From Nilaparvata lugens (taxonomy: Eukaryota > Arthropoda > Insecta > Hemiptera > Delphacidae), in contig NC_052505.1 in assembly GCF_014356525.2 (NCBI RefSeq), positions 14,952,135 to 15,016,134 on the forward strand: 64,000 nt of DNA, in the 5' to 3' direction. Both the position numbers and the translations under genes were made by a program. Positions 1 through 11,800 of the stretch are shown here, in pieces; positions within the stretch are counted from its first letter, which is position 1, and the number at the start of each line of letters is the position of its first letter. Under the pieces are notes generated by a model. That model was not told the DNA's origin, searched no databases, and was given only the letters and a program-made list of their open reading frames with translations.

Positions 1-1021
1 GAGGGAGGGAGCTTTCGTTTGTATCGTTGCTAAGCAACGCAATTGTATGGATAACGAAAGAACGACATGGAAAACAAATTATTTTTCATAAAATGAAACA
101 CATTAAAATTGTGAGGACTTACCAACGAATTTTTAAGGTATGAAAATGAGTACCTATTAATGTTAAAGCTATTTCTAGAATTAAGTTTAGTCTATTAGTG
201 TAGGTAGCCAAACAAAATTGAACTAGATACCGGTACGGTAGCAGACACCCTCTTATGATTTTAGATAATGTTGAGCAAGTATAAAAATCAAATTATTTCT
301 ATCAATTTAGACTTTGTAGCTTGCAAAATCTATTATGTCAAGTATCTATAGACTTTCTTGATTCAAAGAATTCACTGAAAATTGATAATTTGATTCTTTC
401 AAGTTGGGTAAGCTTAATGAAATTTCTATTTTAATACTATTAACCTTTGGTGGGACTGAAATTAATCATTCCAGAATTTACATGATATATTTCAAGGTAT
501 AAAATAATTATTGAGGTGAATTTTGTGGTCAGATCTTCCTGTGGGATATCCCAGGGATCGGGATTTGGGCGGACATAAGTATGTCCACAGGATATCCTTG
601 GGACTTTGAGGGATCTTTAGGGGATGCTCTCAATATCCCATTGGGATGTCCCTTAGACATTCACAGGATCTCCTTGTGCTGTGTGGGACCATATTATTCG
701 CATATACACTTTTGTCCACCTATTGCCTATATTTTGAGAATGAATAAAAAATCTTCTTAAATGGCTTCTATTTCAATTTATTTTATTTACTTATTAATTT
801 TTCACTTCAGTAAGAATATTGGTTTATCAAAAATATTAAAATAACTTGATCATTAATACTTTTGACATTTATCAGACAATTTATTGTGCTATCAATTCTC
901 CCAATCTTAGCTCCAGGGTAACCGCATAGGGTAAGCCCGGACATGTCACGATTCGCTAAAAAAAATTCACTGCGCATAGGCCAATACAAAATGTTTAGAT
1001 GGGTCTGGTGACTGGTGTCAC
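1..1021. other. Upstream DNA without a recognisable gene
   Basis: No open frame here looks coding. Positions 12-57 form a small hairpin around GTTGCTAAGCAAC. Between about 536 and 690 there is a degenerate cluster of GGGATATCC-like near-palindromes (GGGATATCCC, AGGATATCCT, GGATGTCCC, GGATCTCC). The rest is unclassified AT-rich sequence. Confidence 0.6.
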
Positions 1022-2015
1022 ATGGTCTCTTCCAGAGAAAACTTCTATACTCATAGATAGTTTATTTTATGTCTCTTCATTCAGTCGGGACGGGCATTTT
1101 GTCAGTTAGTGTCCGGCTTCGTATGACATCTCCCTTAGGGTCTACTTATAGTACGGGTCCCGTAGATTTGCATCTGTGACTTTAAAACTACATTTATAGG
1201 CAAGGTTTGGTTCGCGGGGTTATATTCCTATTTTTAGAAAAAACATGCTACAGTGTCAGTGTGCCTAATAGATCCCCATATAAAGAAAGCTTGCAACAGA
1301 GTTGAGGTCGATGTTTTTGAACGGGTAGTATTATAATCTAGTGGCCCTCCGCCGATAGGCAAAGCTACAGGACCCGGACTGTACACTTTTGTGATCGGTA
1401 TAGAATCGTAGCTTGGATTCAACATTGGAAGATGGACGTATTTAAGCTTAGCGTAGCTAAGATAGTGTGAAGAGACCCTAAGTGAGAAGTTGAAAGTCGA
1501 GTTAGAGGTACCTCAATGTAACACCAATACATTTAGTGTAGCCTATTTTTAAGGGCGCCCGCATAGTGAGAAGGTCGTGGTGGAGGTTCTGTTCCATAAC
1601 ACATAATGTGCCGGTACGAAAGCCGGTTAAATTTTAATCGTGATTTAATTTCTCGGGAACCAATCAGAGAAGCCTTCTTTTCGAAAAAGCATTCTCTGAT
1701 TGATTCTCGTGAAATTAATGACGATAAAATTAAACTACACGGTTAAATTCGGTAATTAAATTTCACATGGTAATTAAATAACTACACAGTAATTAAATTA
1801 CACGGTTTAATTCTAATCGTGATTAATTTCACGGGAACCAATCAGAGAAGCCTTCTTTTCGAAAAAGCATTCTCTGATTGATTCTCTTGAAATTAATGAC
1901 TATAAAATTAAACTACACGGTTAAATTCTAATCGTAATTAATTTCACGGGAACCAAACGGAGAAGCCTTCTTTTCGAAAAAGCATTCTCTGATTGATTCT
2001 CGTGAAATTAATGAC
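1022..2015. repeat. 994-bp direct repeat, left copy
   Basis: Nearly identical to 3774-4767 (constant offset 2752). I noticed only two base differences by eye, at the positions equivalent to about 1386 and 1975. The left boundary is sharp at ATGGTCTC and the right boundary at TTAATGAC. The last 400 bp are three palindromic MITE units. No coding sequence is recognised. Confidence 0.9.
1608..2015. mobile_element. Array of three palindromic MITE units
   Basis: Three units each contain the foldback AATCAGAGAA...TTCTCTGATT around a TTTTCGAAAAAG core, flanked by the inverted arms TTAATTTCACG/CGTGAAATTAA. The same family, with the end GCTTTTGTGCAACCGGG, appears at 4360-4800 and as a nested copy near 49825-49966. 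No coding capacity. Confidence 0.8.
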
Positions 2016-2435
2016 AACACGCTGAGGTCCAACTGCTTCACCCCTGCAGGCAGCCTGTTGAAGTAGCATAGTGCTGAGCATCTACAGCATACCCGCGATC
2101 TCTGGAGGCGCACCCTGGGGACGTCAAACAGCTCTCGATGCCTGGTGTTGTGGTGATGTACATCAGTCCGAGTCAACAAATTTTGTTGATTCTTCTTCAC
2201 GTACATGAGGCAGAGAAGGAGGAAGTGGCTGATTACAGTTAGAATACCCAGACTAGCAAAAATAGGCTTGCAATGAGCAAGATGTTCGCTTCCAGTAATG
2301 ATCCTGGCAGCCCGCTTTTGCAGCTTCAGTAAGTCCACAACCTTGGCTGAGTGACCCCACATGAGTAGACCGTAGGAGATATGGCAGTGGTAAAGTGCAT
2401 GATACACCATGACCAGATATGCCTCCGTCACATGT
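2016..2435 (-). pseudogene. LINE reverse transcriptase C-terminal fragment
   Basis: The minus strand encodes a stretch with the order SYGLLMWG, LLKLQKRAARIITG and HHHNTRH. This is typical of the region after the polymerase palm in CR1/jockey-group non-LTR retrotransposons. It is truncated at both ends. On its 5' side it abuts an inverted piece of the same element's endonuclease, and on its 3' side the left 994-bp repeat. Confidence 0.8.
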
Positions 2436-2440
2436 CCCCT

Positions 2441-2670
2441 CAGCTTGACTTGGAAGTTGTGGCTGTGATGGTGCCTACTTACCATATTATTATTGTTTCT
2501 TTGTACCACTCTCCCAGTGGTAATTTTGACAGGTTTTGTGACCTATTTGAACGTTTATTGTCTTTTTTAAATCGACACCACTCCACATATAGCATTGTGG
2601 TAGCTGGTAATTTTAATGTGAATTTTATTGGCGATGACTCAAAGGCAAGATGTATTATCGGGCTCGCGAA
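2441..2670 (+). pseudogene. Inverted piece of LINE endonuclease domain
   Basis: The + strand reads YHSPSGNFDRF...VVAGNFN...GDDSKARCII, the end of an apurinic-type endonuclease domain. It is an inverted copy, with substitutions, of the minus-strand endonuclease at about 3347-3565, giving a 220-bp inverted repeat. The arrangement resembles an inversion during LINE integration or a later rearrangement. Confidence 0.75.
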
Positions 2671-2689
2671 ATCAAGCTGTCTCCTTGGC

Positions 2690-3565
2690 AAGGACCGATG
2701 TGAGTTTATCACATCCCATGCCGCCTTACAGCGATTCGGTGCATTTTCAATCTTTGCAGCAGTTGCCAGCTTCTTAGCCTGTTCGATGTGCTTTTTATAA
2801 ATGGATTTGGAAGGTCGGTATCTCTCCCTGTCGTCATCGTTGCCATGTTCACACCTATCTTTCAGAGCAAGCATAAGTCCTTTCAGCCTGGCAAGATCAT
2901 CAGTATACCACTCTTGATGACTTATTCGTCCCTGCTTCTGCTGCAGCTGCTGAGAGCGATATGGTTTTTGTTTCTCAGGAAAAAAGAGGTTGAATCTTTC
3001 ATAAAAATGATTGCAGAAAGTCCCAAATAATCCAGAGTCACCAGGGTTCTGGAGCACTACATCCCAGGGGGTGCTGGCCATATCGTTTTTAAAAAGGATT
3101 AATGTATATTCATGTACAGGCCTTGATCTGAAAATATAGTTTTCATGCCAAGTAGGTGTTTCATCACTCACCATGGATGGGCCACACAGTGTAAGACTTG
3201 TTACCAGTGCAGAGTGGTCATCACCATGAAGTTCAATGACTTTTGTGCTGCAAACATCCGGCTGAAAGCTCACAGCAACATTATCCAGGCAGAAGACTCC
3301 TCTGGTGGGCTCGGTGCAAGTGATGTACAGGCAAAAACATTTCAGAAGCTCGATAATACATCTTGCCTTTGAGTCATCGCCAATAAAATTCCCATTAAAA
3401 TCACCAGCTACCACAATGCTATATGTGAAGTGGTGTCGATTTAAAAAAGACAATAAACGTTCAAATAGGTCACAAAACCTGTCAAAATTACCACTGGGAG
3501 AGTGGTAGAAACAATAATAATATGGTAAGTAGGCACCATCACAGCCGCAACTTCCAAGTCAAGTT
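2690..3565 (-). pseudogene. LINE endonuclease and linker fragment
   Basis: The minus strand encodes an endonuclease-like segment: VVAGDFNGNFIGDDSKAR, then TCTEPTRGVFCLDNVAV and HGDDHSALV. These correspond to the GDFN and terminal SDH-type motifs of LINE endonucleases. A Lys-rich linker leading toward the reverse transcriptase follows. The frame then runs into the inverted endonuclease piece, so no complete ORF2 exists. Confidence 0.8.
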
Positions 3566-3639
3566 CTACACAAACCACAGAAACATCAATTTCGGTGAAG
3601 TCGATATTGTTCCGAATGTAAATAGTATTAAAACAGCAT

Positions 3640-3773
3640 ATAGGCGAGGTTTGGTTTGCGGGGTGATATTCCTACTTTTAGAAAAAACATGCTCCAGAGT
3701 GCCTGATAGATTCCTAGATAAAGAAAGCTCCTACAGAGTTGAGGTCGATGTTTTTGAACGGGTAGTATTATAT
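3640..3773. repeat. Diverged partial third copy of the 994-bp repeat
   Basis: It matches the middle of the direct repeat (about 1195-1340 and 3947-4092), sharing GAGGTCGATGTTTTTGAACG and GGGTAGTATTAT, but is visibly more diverged. It sits immediately before the right full-length copy, so the right copy begins inside an older copy of the same family. Confidence 0.75.
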
Positions 3774-4767
3774 ATGGTCTCTTCCAGAGAAAACTTCTAT
3801 ACTCATAGATAGTTTATTTTATGTCTCTTCATTCAGTCGGGACGGGCATTTTGTCAGTTAGTGTCCGGCTTCGTATGACATCTCCCTTAGGGTCTACTTA
3901 TAGTACGGGTCCCGTAGATTTGCATCTGTGACTTTAAAACTACATTTATAGGCAAGGTTTGGTTCGCGGGGTTATATTCCTATTTTTAGAAAAAACATGC
4001 TACAGTGTCAGTGTGCCTAATAGATCCCCATATAAAGAAAGCTTGCAACAGAGTTGAGGTCGATGTTTTTGAACGGGTAGTATTATAATCTAGTGGCCCT
4101 CCGCCGATAGGCAAAGCTACAGGACCCGGACTGTACACGTTTGTGATCGGTATAGAATCGTAGCTTGGATTCAACATTGGAAGATGGACGTATTTAAGCT
4201 TAGCGTAGCTAAGATAGTGTGAAGAGACCCTAAGTGAGAAGTTGAAAGTCGAGTTAGAGGTACCTCAATGTAACACCAATACATTTAGTGTAGCCTATTT
4301 TTAAGGGCGCCCGCATAGTGAGAAGGTCGTGGTGGAGGTTCTGTTCCATAACACATAATGTGCCGGTACGAAAGCCGGTTAAATTTTAATCGTGATTTAA
4401 TTTCTCGGGAACCAATCAGAGAAGCCTTCTTTTCGAAAAAGCATTCTCTGATTGATTCTCGTGAAATTAATGACGATAAAATTAAACTACACGGTTAAAT
4501 TCGGTAATTAAATTTCACATGGTAATTAAATAACTACACAGTAATTAAATTACACGGTTTAATTCTAATCGTGATTAATTTCACGGGAACCAATCAGAGA
4601 AGCCTTCTTTTCGAAAAAGCATTCTCTGATTGATTCTCTTGAAATTAATGACTATAAAATTAAACTACACGGTTAAATTCTAATCGTAATTAATTTCACG
4701 GGAACCAAACGGAGAAGCCTTCTTTTCAAAAAAGCATTCTCTGATTGATTCTCGTGAAATTAATGAC
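3774..4767. repeat. 994-bp direct repeat, right copy
   Basis: Partner of 1022-2015 at near-identity, including the three-unit MITE array. To its right the sequence continues into the normal MITE end (ATTTAACCAGCTTTTGTGC, to about 4800), so the right copy keeps the natural end that the left copy has lost. Confidence 0.9.
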
Positions 4768-5217
4768 GATAAAATTTAACCAGCTTTTGTGCAACCGGGT
4801 CAATGTATTTGTGTTACATTGAGTTACCTCCATCTCCTCACTGTGTGTTTATCCTTAGCATTTTAGTTTAAGGTCAGTTGTGCTATGTTGATAACAACAA
4901 CAACAACAATAATGTTTCATCAGAGAGGACTGATTTATTATTACTATTACTTATTATATCTGTGGTTTCATCAACTCAAGAGTATTTACATAGGCTAGTA
5001 ACATATTGAAAATAAATACAATAATATAAATAACAACTTTGTCACTTAGTAGGCTATTCTTCTTTTACCAAATTATTTTTCTATGCTTGGACAAAATATA
5101 TAAATTTTGTTTGTGCATAACAATATATTATTTAGCATCACCTCCCTCTCCCCTTATCTATGCACAAGCACATTCATTTATCTCTTTTCTGTATAGGGCT
5201 ACTTTTTATAGAAATAG

Positions 5218-5324
5218 AAAGAAAAATAAAAATCTCAGTACATTCGGAATGTCCGAAACATGTTGTGATTAAATGATTCCAAAAGGGTACTGAGATTTTT
5301 ATTTTTCTTTCTATTTCTACATTC
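5218..5324. mobile_element. Foldback MITE
   Basis: Near-perfect 33-bp arms (AGAAATAGAAAGAAAAATAA... and its complement) enclose a short core. The arm sequence ATCTCAGTACC recurs in the hairpin at 18187-18372, defining a small palindromic family. Confidence 0.75.
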
Positions 5325-5394
5325 ATTTAGTTTTGTTATCTGTATTTTATGATAGTCATAAGAAAACTAGATTTTTCATTTTTATGTTATTATT

Positions 5395-5510
5395 CTACAG
5401 AACTGTCCTGCTTGGGCGTTATTAGTTCAAAATAATAAGAAAAACCTTCGGGATTGGCATGACCCTCAATTGTTTGTATTGTGAATAAAAAATTTTGATT
5501 TGATTTGAAT
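5395..5510 (+). mobile_element. LINE 3' end with TTTGAT tail
   Basis: The sequence ends AATAAAAAATTTTGATTTGA, a short-repeat tail of the type seen at the 3' ends of many insect LINEs. Similar tails occur near 24205-24240 and 44975-44995. No coding part remains. It lies about 130 bp upstream of the gene's start codon, within the likely promoter or 5' leader. Confidence 0.55.
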
Positions 5511-5637
5511 GCTTTTCCATATCAAGTGTAATATATTTTGTTCGTATGCTCAGGATAGAATATACTTTTGTATGGTGGAGAATTTATGGAATTTTGAAGG
5601 CAATTACATGAGATAATGCATGTTTCAGTGATTCAAC

Positions 5638-5821
5638 ATGCCTCAAGGTCGAAAAAATGTGAAAAAATCGCAAAGAAGGGCCTCCACCACAGCTGACTCA
5701 TCCACTGAAGATGGACGATCATCCGTTTCCCAACCCAGACGCGGAAAACGCGTACAAATCACTGAGCTATCAGAAGATACTGGCGAGAAGGAAATATCAG
5801 AAGAATTCTCTGCTGTTCAAG
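5638..5821 (+). CDS. Dnai3: Dnai3 exon 1 (start codon)
   Basis: Residues 1-61 plus one base. The start AACATGC opens a Lys/Arg-rich leader (MPQGRKNVKKSQRR) followed by Ser/Thr- and acid-rich sequence. A basic start followed by an acidic stretch is also how vertebrate DNAI3 begins. Donor AAG|GTATGG, phase 1. Joining to exon 2 at 9701 restores the frame exactly (GAT, then ATG). Confidence 0.8.
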
Positions 5822-8800
5822 GTATGGTGCTATCTACATCCTTATTTAATAGCTTTTAAAGCTATGTTCCTACGTATAAGTGTCGTTGAAAGTGAACTTT
5901 ATCTTTATTATGGTCATTTTATTCATGTCGAGGATCAGTCCAGAATTAAGTTACGCTATTCTTTACTTTCCTTGCCCTATTATCATAGATAAGGAAAGTA
6001 TTGCTTTCCTAAAAAAAGTGAGGTACCCTAATTTCGTTTTCTATACGTTTCAAGGTCCCCTGAGTCCAAAAACATGATTTTTGGGTGTTGGTCTGTGTGT
6101 GTGTGTATGTGTGTGAACACGGTAACTCCATTCCTAATTAACCGATTGACTTGAAATTTGAAACTCAAGGTCCTTATACCATGAGGATCCGACAATAAGA
6201 AATTCAATTCAAGATGGCGGAAAATAACTAAAAACCCATGTTTTTCACGGTTTTCTCGAAAACGGCTCTAACGATTTTCTTCAAACTTATACCATGGATA
6301 GCTATTCATAAGCCCTATCAACTAACATGAGTCTCATTTCTGGGAAGATTGCAGGAGCTCCGTAATATTATAGAGAAAAATGGCGGATAATTACTAAAAA
6401 AACCATGTTTTTCACGGTTTTCTCGAAAACGGCTCTAACGATTTTCTTCAAATTTATACCATGGATAGCTATTTATAAGCACTATCAACTGACATGAGTC
6501 TGATTTCTGGGAAAACTGCATATTCTTGAGAAAAATAGCAGATAATTACTAAAAACCATATTTTTCACGATTTTCTCAAAAATGATGACCGATTTTTTTC
6601 AAATTCATACCCTATATAGTTATTTATCAGCTCTATCAACTGGCAAGAATCTCTATCAACTGGCATGAGTCTCCTTCCTGGGGAACTTATGGTGGGTCCA
6701 CCCCATCCTTGAGAAATGGACTTTGTATCCTCCTTCTCGTACATGAGGTAGGTATAGGTAGAGCAGTTTTTAAAAAGAACACATAGCCGAGATATTTCAT
6801 CTGTAGAATAGCTATTTTGACGACTTTTAAAAAATCCTCGAATTTCACAATTTACACAAAGGAAAAAGTACTCTGAAAACAATTATATATACACATATAC
6901 AGTAGTCTGATCGTAGTTTCAAATATGTTGCCGCCAATCGTCATTATGTTATTCCCCTAAATTATTCTTGTTTAAGAATGAGGCTTACAGTTCAATGAGC
7001 AAGGAAAGTTGTGTGAGTGTACCACACCAGATTTTTATGCATGTACATGTATAGGCCTACTTCTGACTACAGCATTAAGTGTTGTGGAGGTGTTTCTTAC
7101 AATACTTTGATTCGAAAATTAACATGATTTATAAGACAACAATATCAATGAATTTATTAGAAAATAGCATTCATTCTACAAAAGTACAAGGTTCGTTCCT
7201 GAATTAAGTTAACTATTCTATATAGCCCTGTCCATTCCTGTGGTGGAAGTGGTTTGGAGGCCCTTGGTCGCTGGAGTCCAGCGAGTGGTCCCGTCCTACG
7301 TGGGGACGACTGTCCCGACTGTGGTAATGGACCCCACACCACGGACCATATTTTTAGCTGCCCCACGAAGCCGACAAATTGAACAACCGCCAGCCTCTGG
7401 ACCGAACCTTGCGGGATGGCCCGCTTCTTGGGCCTTTAGATGGAGGAAGAGTGGAACGGCGGGGTCCTGAGTTGCTACTACAACAATATAGCCCTGTACA
7501 TCACAGAAGAAAACTGAAATTTTCAGGAATTTTTCTTTCAAGTTTAGTAGCATTGCCGTAAAATTTTCATGCGGCTTCCATGATTCATTCGTCAGTTAAC
7601 AAGCAATCCAATATATGGAGCATTCACTCACTTCTGCCGCCAAATGAAAAATTCGTTGTGTAATCAGGTTTTTGGGCGGGAAAGAATAAAAGTGTAACTG
7701 AAATTCAGCACGCGTTGTGTAGTGTGTATGGTGACGACTTTCAAGTCAATGCCAATATTGCTCCTCGTTCGTGCCAATCCTCTGTTGAAGGAAGAATAAC
7801 ATTACACAACGAACAACAAAGCGACCGTCCAATCACGTCACAGGTCACATGCCCTTAAGATTGTTGAAGATGTCGGAAGACACCGACCAACTTCATTAGC
7901 AATTCCCTCCAAATTTTGAAATTAGCCATACACATTTCAGTGGAACTTTTATTCTTTCCTGTTAAAAACTGATAACACTATGTATTTTTCATTTGGCGGT
8001 AGAAATGAGTGGTAGCACCATATTGGATTGCTTCCAACTAACGAATGAATCATGGGATCAGTTAGTATTACATCAGATATACCGGTATCGTGGGATCCCA
8101 ATTGGCCGAATCCCAAACGACCGAAAGTGATAGGATTCCCATCCAACCAAAAAATTAATTTTCCCATTTGGCCGAACGCTTTCAGTCATTTGCGACAAAC
8201 TAGAGAAATTTTCGGTCTTTGGGAAACCTATCACTTTCGGTCAGTTGGGACTCTCAACACTTTCGGCTCAATGCGACAAACCACGTTTTCTGTCGATTGG
8301 GAAAATTATTAAAAGTTTTCGGCTGAATGAGAAAGTTCCAGTTTCAATATTTCATTAATTCTGTCGAATGGGAAATAGTTATTTGTGCAACTAGAGTGCA
8401 AAGTGACAGTTTGCTGCACCGAAAGAAACGTTTATGCCCGAGCCGTAGGCGAGGGCGGAATGGCTTCTTGAGTGAAGAAGAGGAACTTTGCGCACATATT
8501 TCACATTAAATTTTTCCTACAATTACCATTGAATATGAAAAGTGGGTAATTATGGATAAAATTATGGCTGAAATCCATCAAATGTTTGTGTGTGTGATGC
8601 TGTTATTAATAACAACCTTAATTCATTTAAAAATTAATAATCCAATTGAAGTTGAAAATTTTCAGCCAAAGTTCTCATTTTTATTCATTCAAGAATCAGA
8701 AAAAATACAGATAAAACAAAAAATTCACATTTAAAATTCACGCCAACAGCTGGTTGTGATGACTGCAAAATGGCTGAACCGACAAGCGCGCGACCTAGCG

Positions 8801-11800
8801 GGAAGAATCGTATCTAACTTCGTTTCATCCAGCTAAAAACAGTATTCAGATATTTAGAATATTATGATTAACTAGAATTGCCGAAGAATACTATAAGTAA
8901 ACTAAAAAATATTTATAAAATAACATAGACAACAGAAAATATTTTATTGTAGTATATTGTAATGTTATTTTATTAATTTTATTGACATGGATTTCAAACG
9001 GTAATTATTTAAACTGAAAATTCGAATTTCAAAATGTGTGTTTGCTACATTTTTCATTGCTTGGAGTTGAAATAATTATTACTGTCAATAGAAAATAAAC
9101 ATTATTTATTATTAAATGATGAGAATTTATTATTTAATTATGATTTTGATAAACATTATTCTTGTTTTGGATTTCTAGATTGGGATTTTATCATAAATGT
9201 AGGGTAGCCATTGAAATGATTCTTATCTAAATCTAACCACAGTCATTGTTACCAAATTAATTTTTGTTTTCGTGCACTAATCCTCCATATAACCCACCAA
9301 CTATTTTTTGTTGCCATGTTGCAAATCTGGAGTGCAGAAAAATTTTTTCCCGCACTAGAGCGGAAAAGTGATTCTTTGCGTTCTGTAATCAGTGCAGGAA
9401 TGGCCACTTTTCAAGGTAACTGTAGGAAAAAGTAGTATTCGGCTGTTTGGGAAAATATAGCTTTTCGGTCAATTGGCATGCCACTTTTCAAGGTAGAGTA
9501 AGGTAATCGATTTCTAACATAGGTACAAACTCACATGTAATATTAACTGATCCCATGATTAATTAGTATAATATAATTATATATAATATAATTAGTTGAT
9601 ATACTTCAAAGTATGACAATACTTAGTTGATATACTTCATTCATACTTCAAAGTATCTACGTTTCTTGTACGAAAAATATCTGAAATATTTATGCTATAG
9701 ATATGGACGCTGCCGCTGAAACGTCTGAAATGGCTCTGAGTGAGGCGGAGGGAGGCCTGGAAGGTGATGAGGGTCACGAAAAGGGCACCAGGCGAGTCGA
9801 GGATGTTGTCATGGTTATACTCAATGAAACTACGCAAAAGCTGCTAAATTGTGTCATAGGAGAACATCTTTTTGTCGACAAGACTTGGTGTAATGTACCA
9901 AAGACAGTTGTTATTGAAGACTTGACTAATCTGAAAGAGGAATCATCATTTTTCCCCTTTGCCAAAGATATAGAGGTAAGTAACTTTCTCCCAACTGTTA
10001 ATTTATGTCAGTATGTAGAGAAATAATTCCTAGGTAAATAACCAGCTGAATAACTAGTTAATACCAGTTGAATGTCTAGTTATTTACCAGGTAAATAACT
10101 AGTTCAGTTATAATTTTTAGGTAAATAGCCACGAATACTTCTCCAGCCATATTATCGTTCCTGATAATTCTTTACATTCTATACAGGGTGATTAAAAAGG
10201 ACTTTACAACTTTGAAAATTCATATAGATCTTATTAAACAAGGTACAGAGCTGGTTTTGGTGTTGTTTTAAAGGAAAACACTTCAAGTTCTTTCACTTTG
10301 AACCAAAGATGTTCTATGTGACGTCCGTTGGTTATCTTGCAGACATCCCATCGATGGTCGATTTCTTCCCAGACTCGCACTAGCATTTCAGGTGTAACTT
10401 GCTCAACAGCAGTGCAAATCCTTGCTCTAAGTTCAGGTAGAGAGGCTGGCAAATGAAGTACGAACACGTTTTTTTTTAAAATCAAACTGTCGATTGTGGG
10501 ACTTGAAGCTCTCTTAATGCACGCTGGGTCGATTTCGTAGGGCTCTTGACAAAACTTTGTCTCACCTGTTCAACGACTTCGTCAGATGAGCTTGGACGAC
10601 CTGAGGATTTTGTGTGTTTTACTGAACACCCTGCTTCTACAAAACATTTATGCCACTCTCATAAATTGTAGGCCTACTAGGAGGATCTTTAGTGTACTTG
10701 GTACGAAAATTACGCTGAAATGCTTTCGCAGACTTCGATTCTTCAAAACACACATGTAGCACGCTCGGGTCCAGTGAAGGCAGCCATCTTTGACGCAACT
10801 GCCGCTCGCGCTTGTGCGACGCGACCAGGCACTAGCGGACTACGCAAATCAAAACTTGTTTTGAGTGTTTTCCTCCAAAACAACACTAAAACCAGCTCTG
10901 TACCTTATTTAATAAGATATATACGAATTTTCAAAGTTTTAAAGTCCATTTTTGAATCACCCTGTATAGAATATAAAGAATTATCAGGAACGACAATATG
11001 GCTGGAGAAGTATTCGTGGTTATTTACCTAAAAATTATAACTGAACTAGTTATTTACCTGGTAAATAACTAGACATTCAACTGGTATGAACTAGTTATTC
11101 AGCTGGTTATTTACCTAGGAATTATTTCTCTAGTTGAAAACTGCTATAGTGTCTAGTATCGATGTTAATGACCTCTTTTTGAATCTCAGACGTGAATACC
11201 GGTATTAGTTTACGTGAAGCCGTTCGTCATCTGCTTAGGTCAGTTTCCTCAAAGTTTTCTTCAACTCCTGTTTTGTTCTATGAAAACTAGTAGGTCAGTT
11301 TGCTTAGGTTTCCTTTGTTTGGTAGGCAACTGCTTAGGTCAGTTTCCTCAAAATTTTCTTCAACTCCTGTTTTGTTCTATGAAAACTAGTAGGTATTATC
11401 ACAGAGAAAATATAACATAAGAAGGATTGATATCCCATGGTATAGGGCATTTATGTTCCAAATTCCACTGTCAACTCGAACCGATAGACCACGTAGTTGT
11501 TTTTCTTAAAGCTATGTGACGCTGGTAGTCTCTCATATTGTGCCGTTCTTAAACTCTCACCCAAACACAGTAATAATAGTCAGTAGTCGACAGTAATCGG
11601 CAAAAATTAAAAAATTGGCTTGAAATTCGGAATATAAACGACCTATACATACCATGGGATATCGTCTTGTGCTATCTTCTCTCTATATATTATTTTCAAT
11701 TCAAAGTGGTTTATATTAGTTCATCGTTCATTAGTTGAATAGAAAACCAGGATTTATGTAGTTGAAGTAGTATAGAAGATCAATAATAATAATGTATGGT

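Noticed and set aside
12..57. Terminal hairpin at the window's left edge as a regulatory element
   Set aside because: It is short, has no context, and could be a truncated MITE; no function can be supported.
1022..4767. LTR retrotransposon with 994-bp LTRs
   Set aside because: Repeats lack TG...CA ends, the right copy begins inside an older copy of the family, and the interior is LINE-derived, with no gag-pol, primer-binding site or polypurine tract.
7157..7553. Minus-strand open frames in the GC-rich patch
   Set aside because: They are shadows of the LINE C-terminal remnant on the + strand, whose Cys/His motif is clear.
9703..9975. ATG at 9703 as the gene's start codon
   Set aside because: An upstream exon (5638-5821) with a basic N-terminus typical of DNAI3 joins in frame through CTATAG at 9700, so 9703 is an internal Met.
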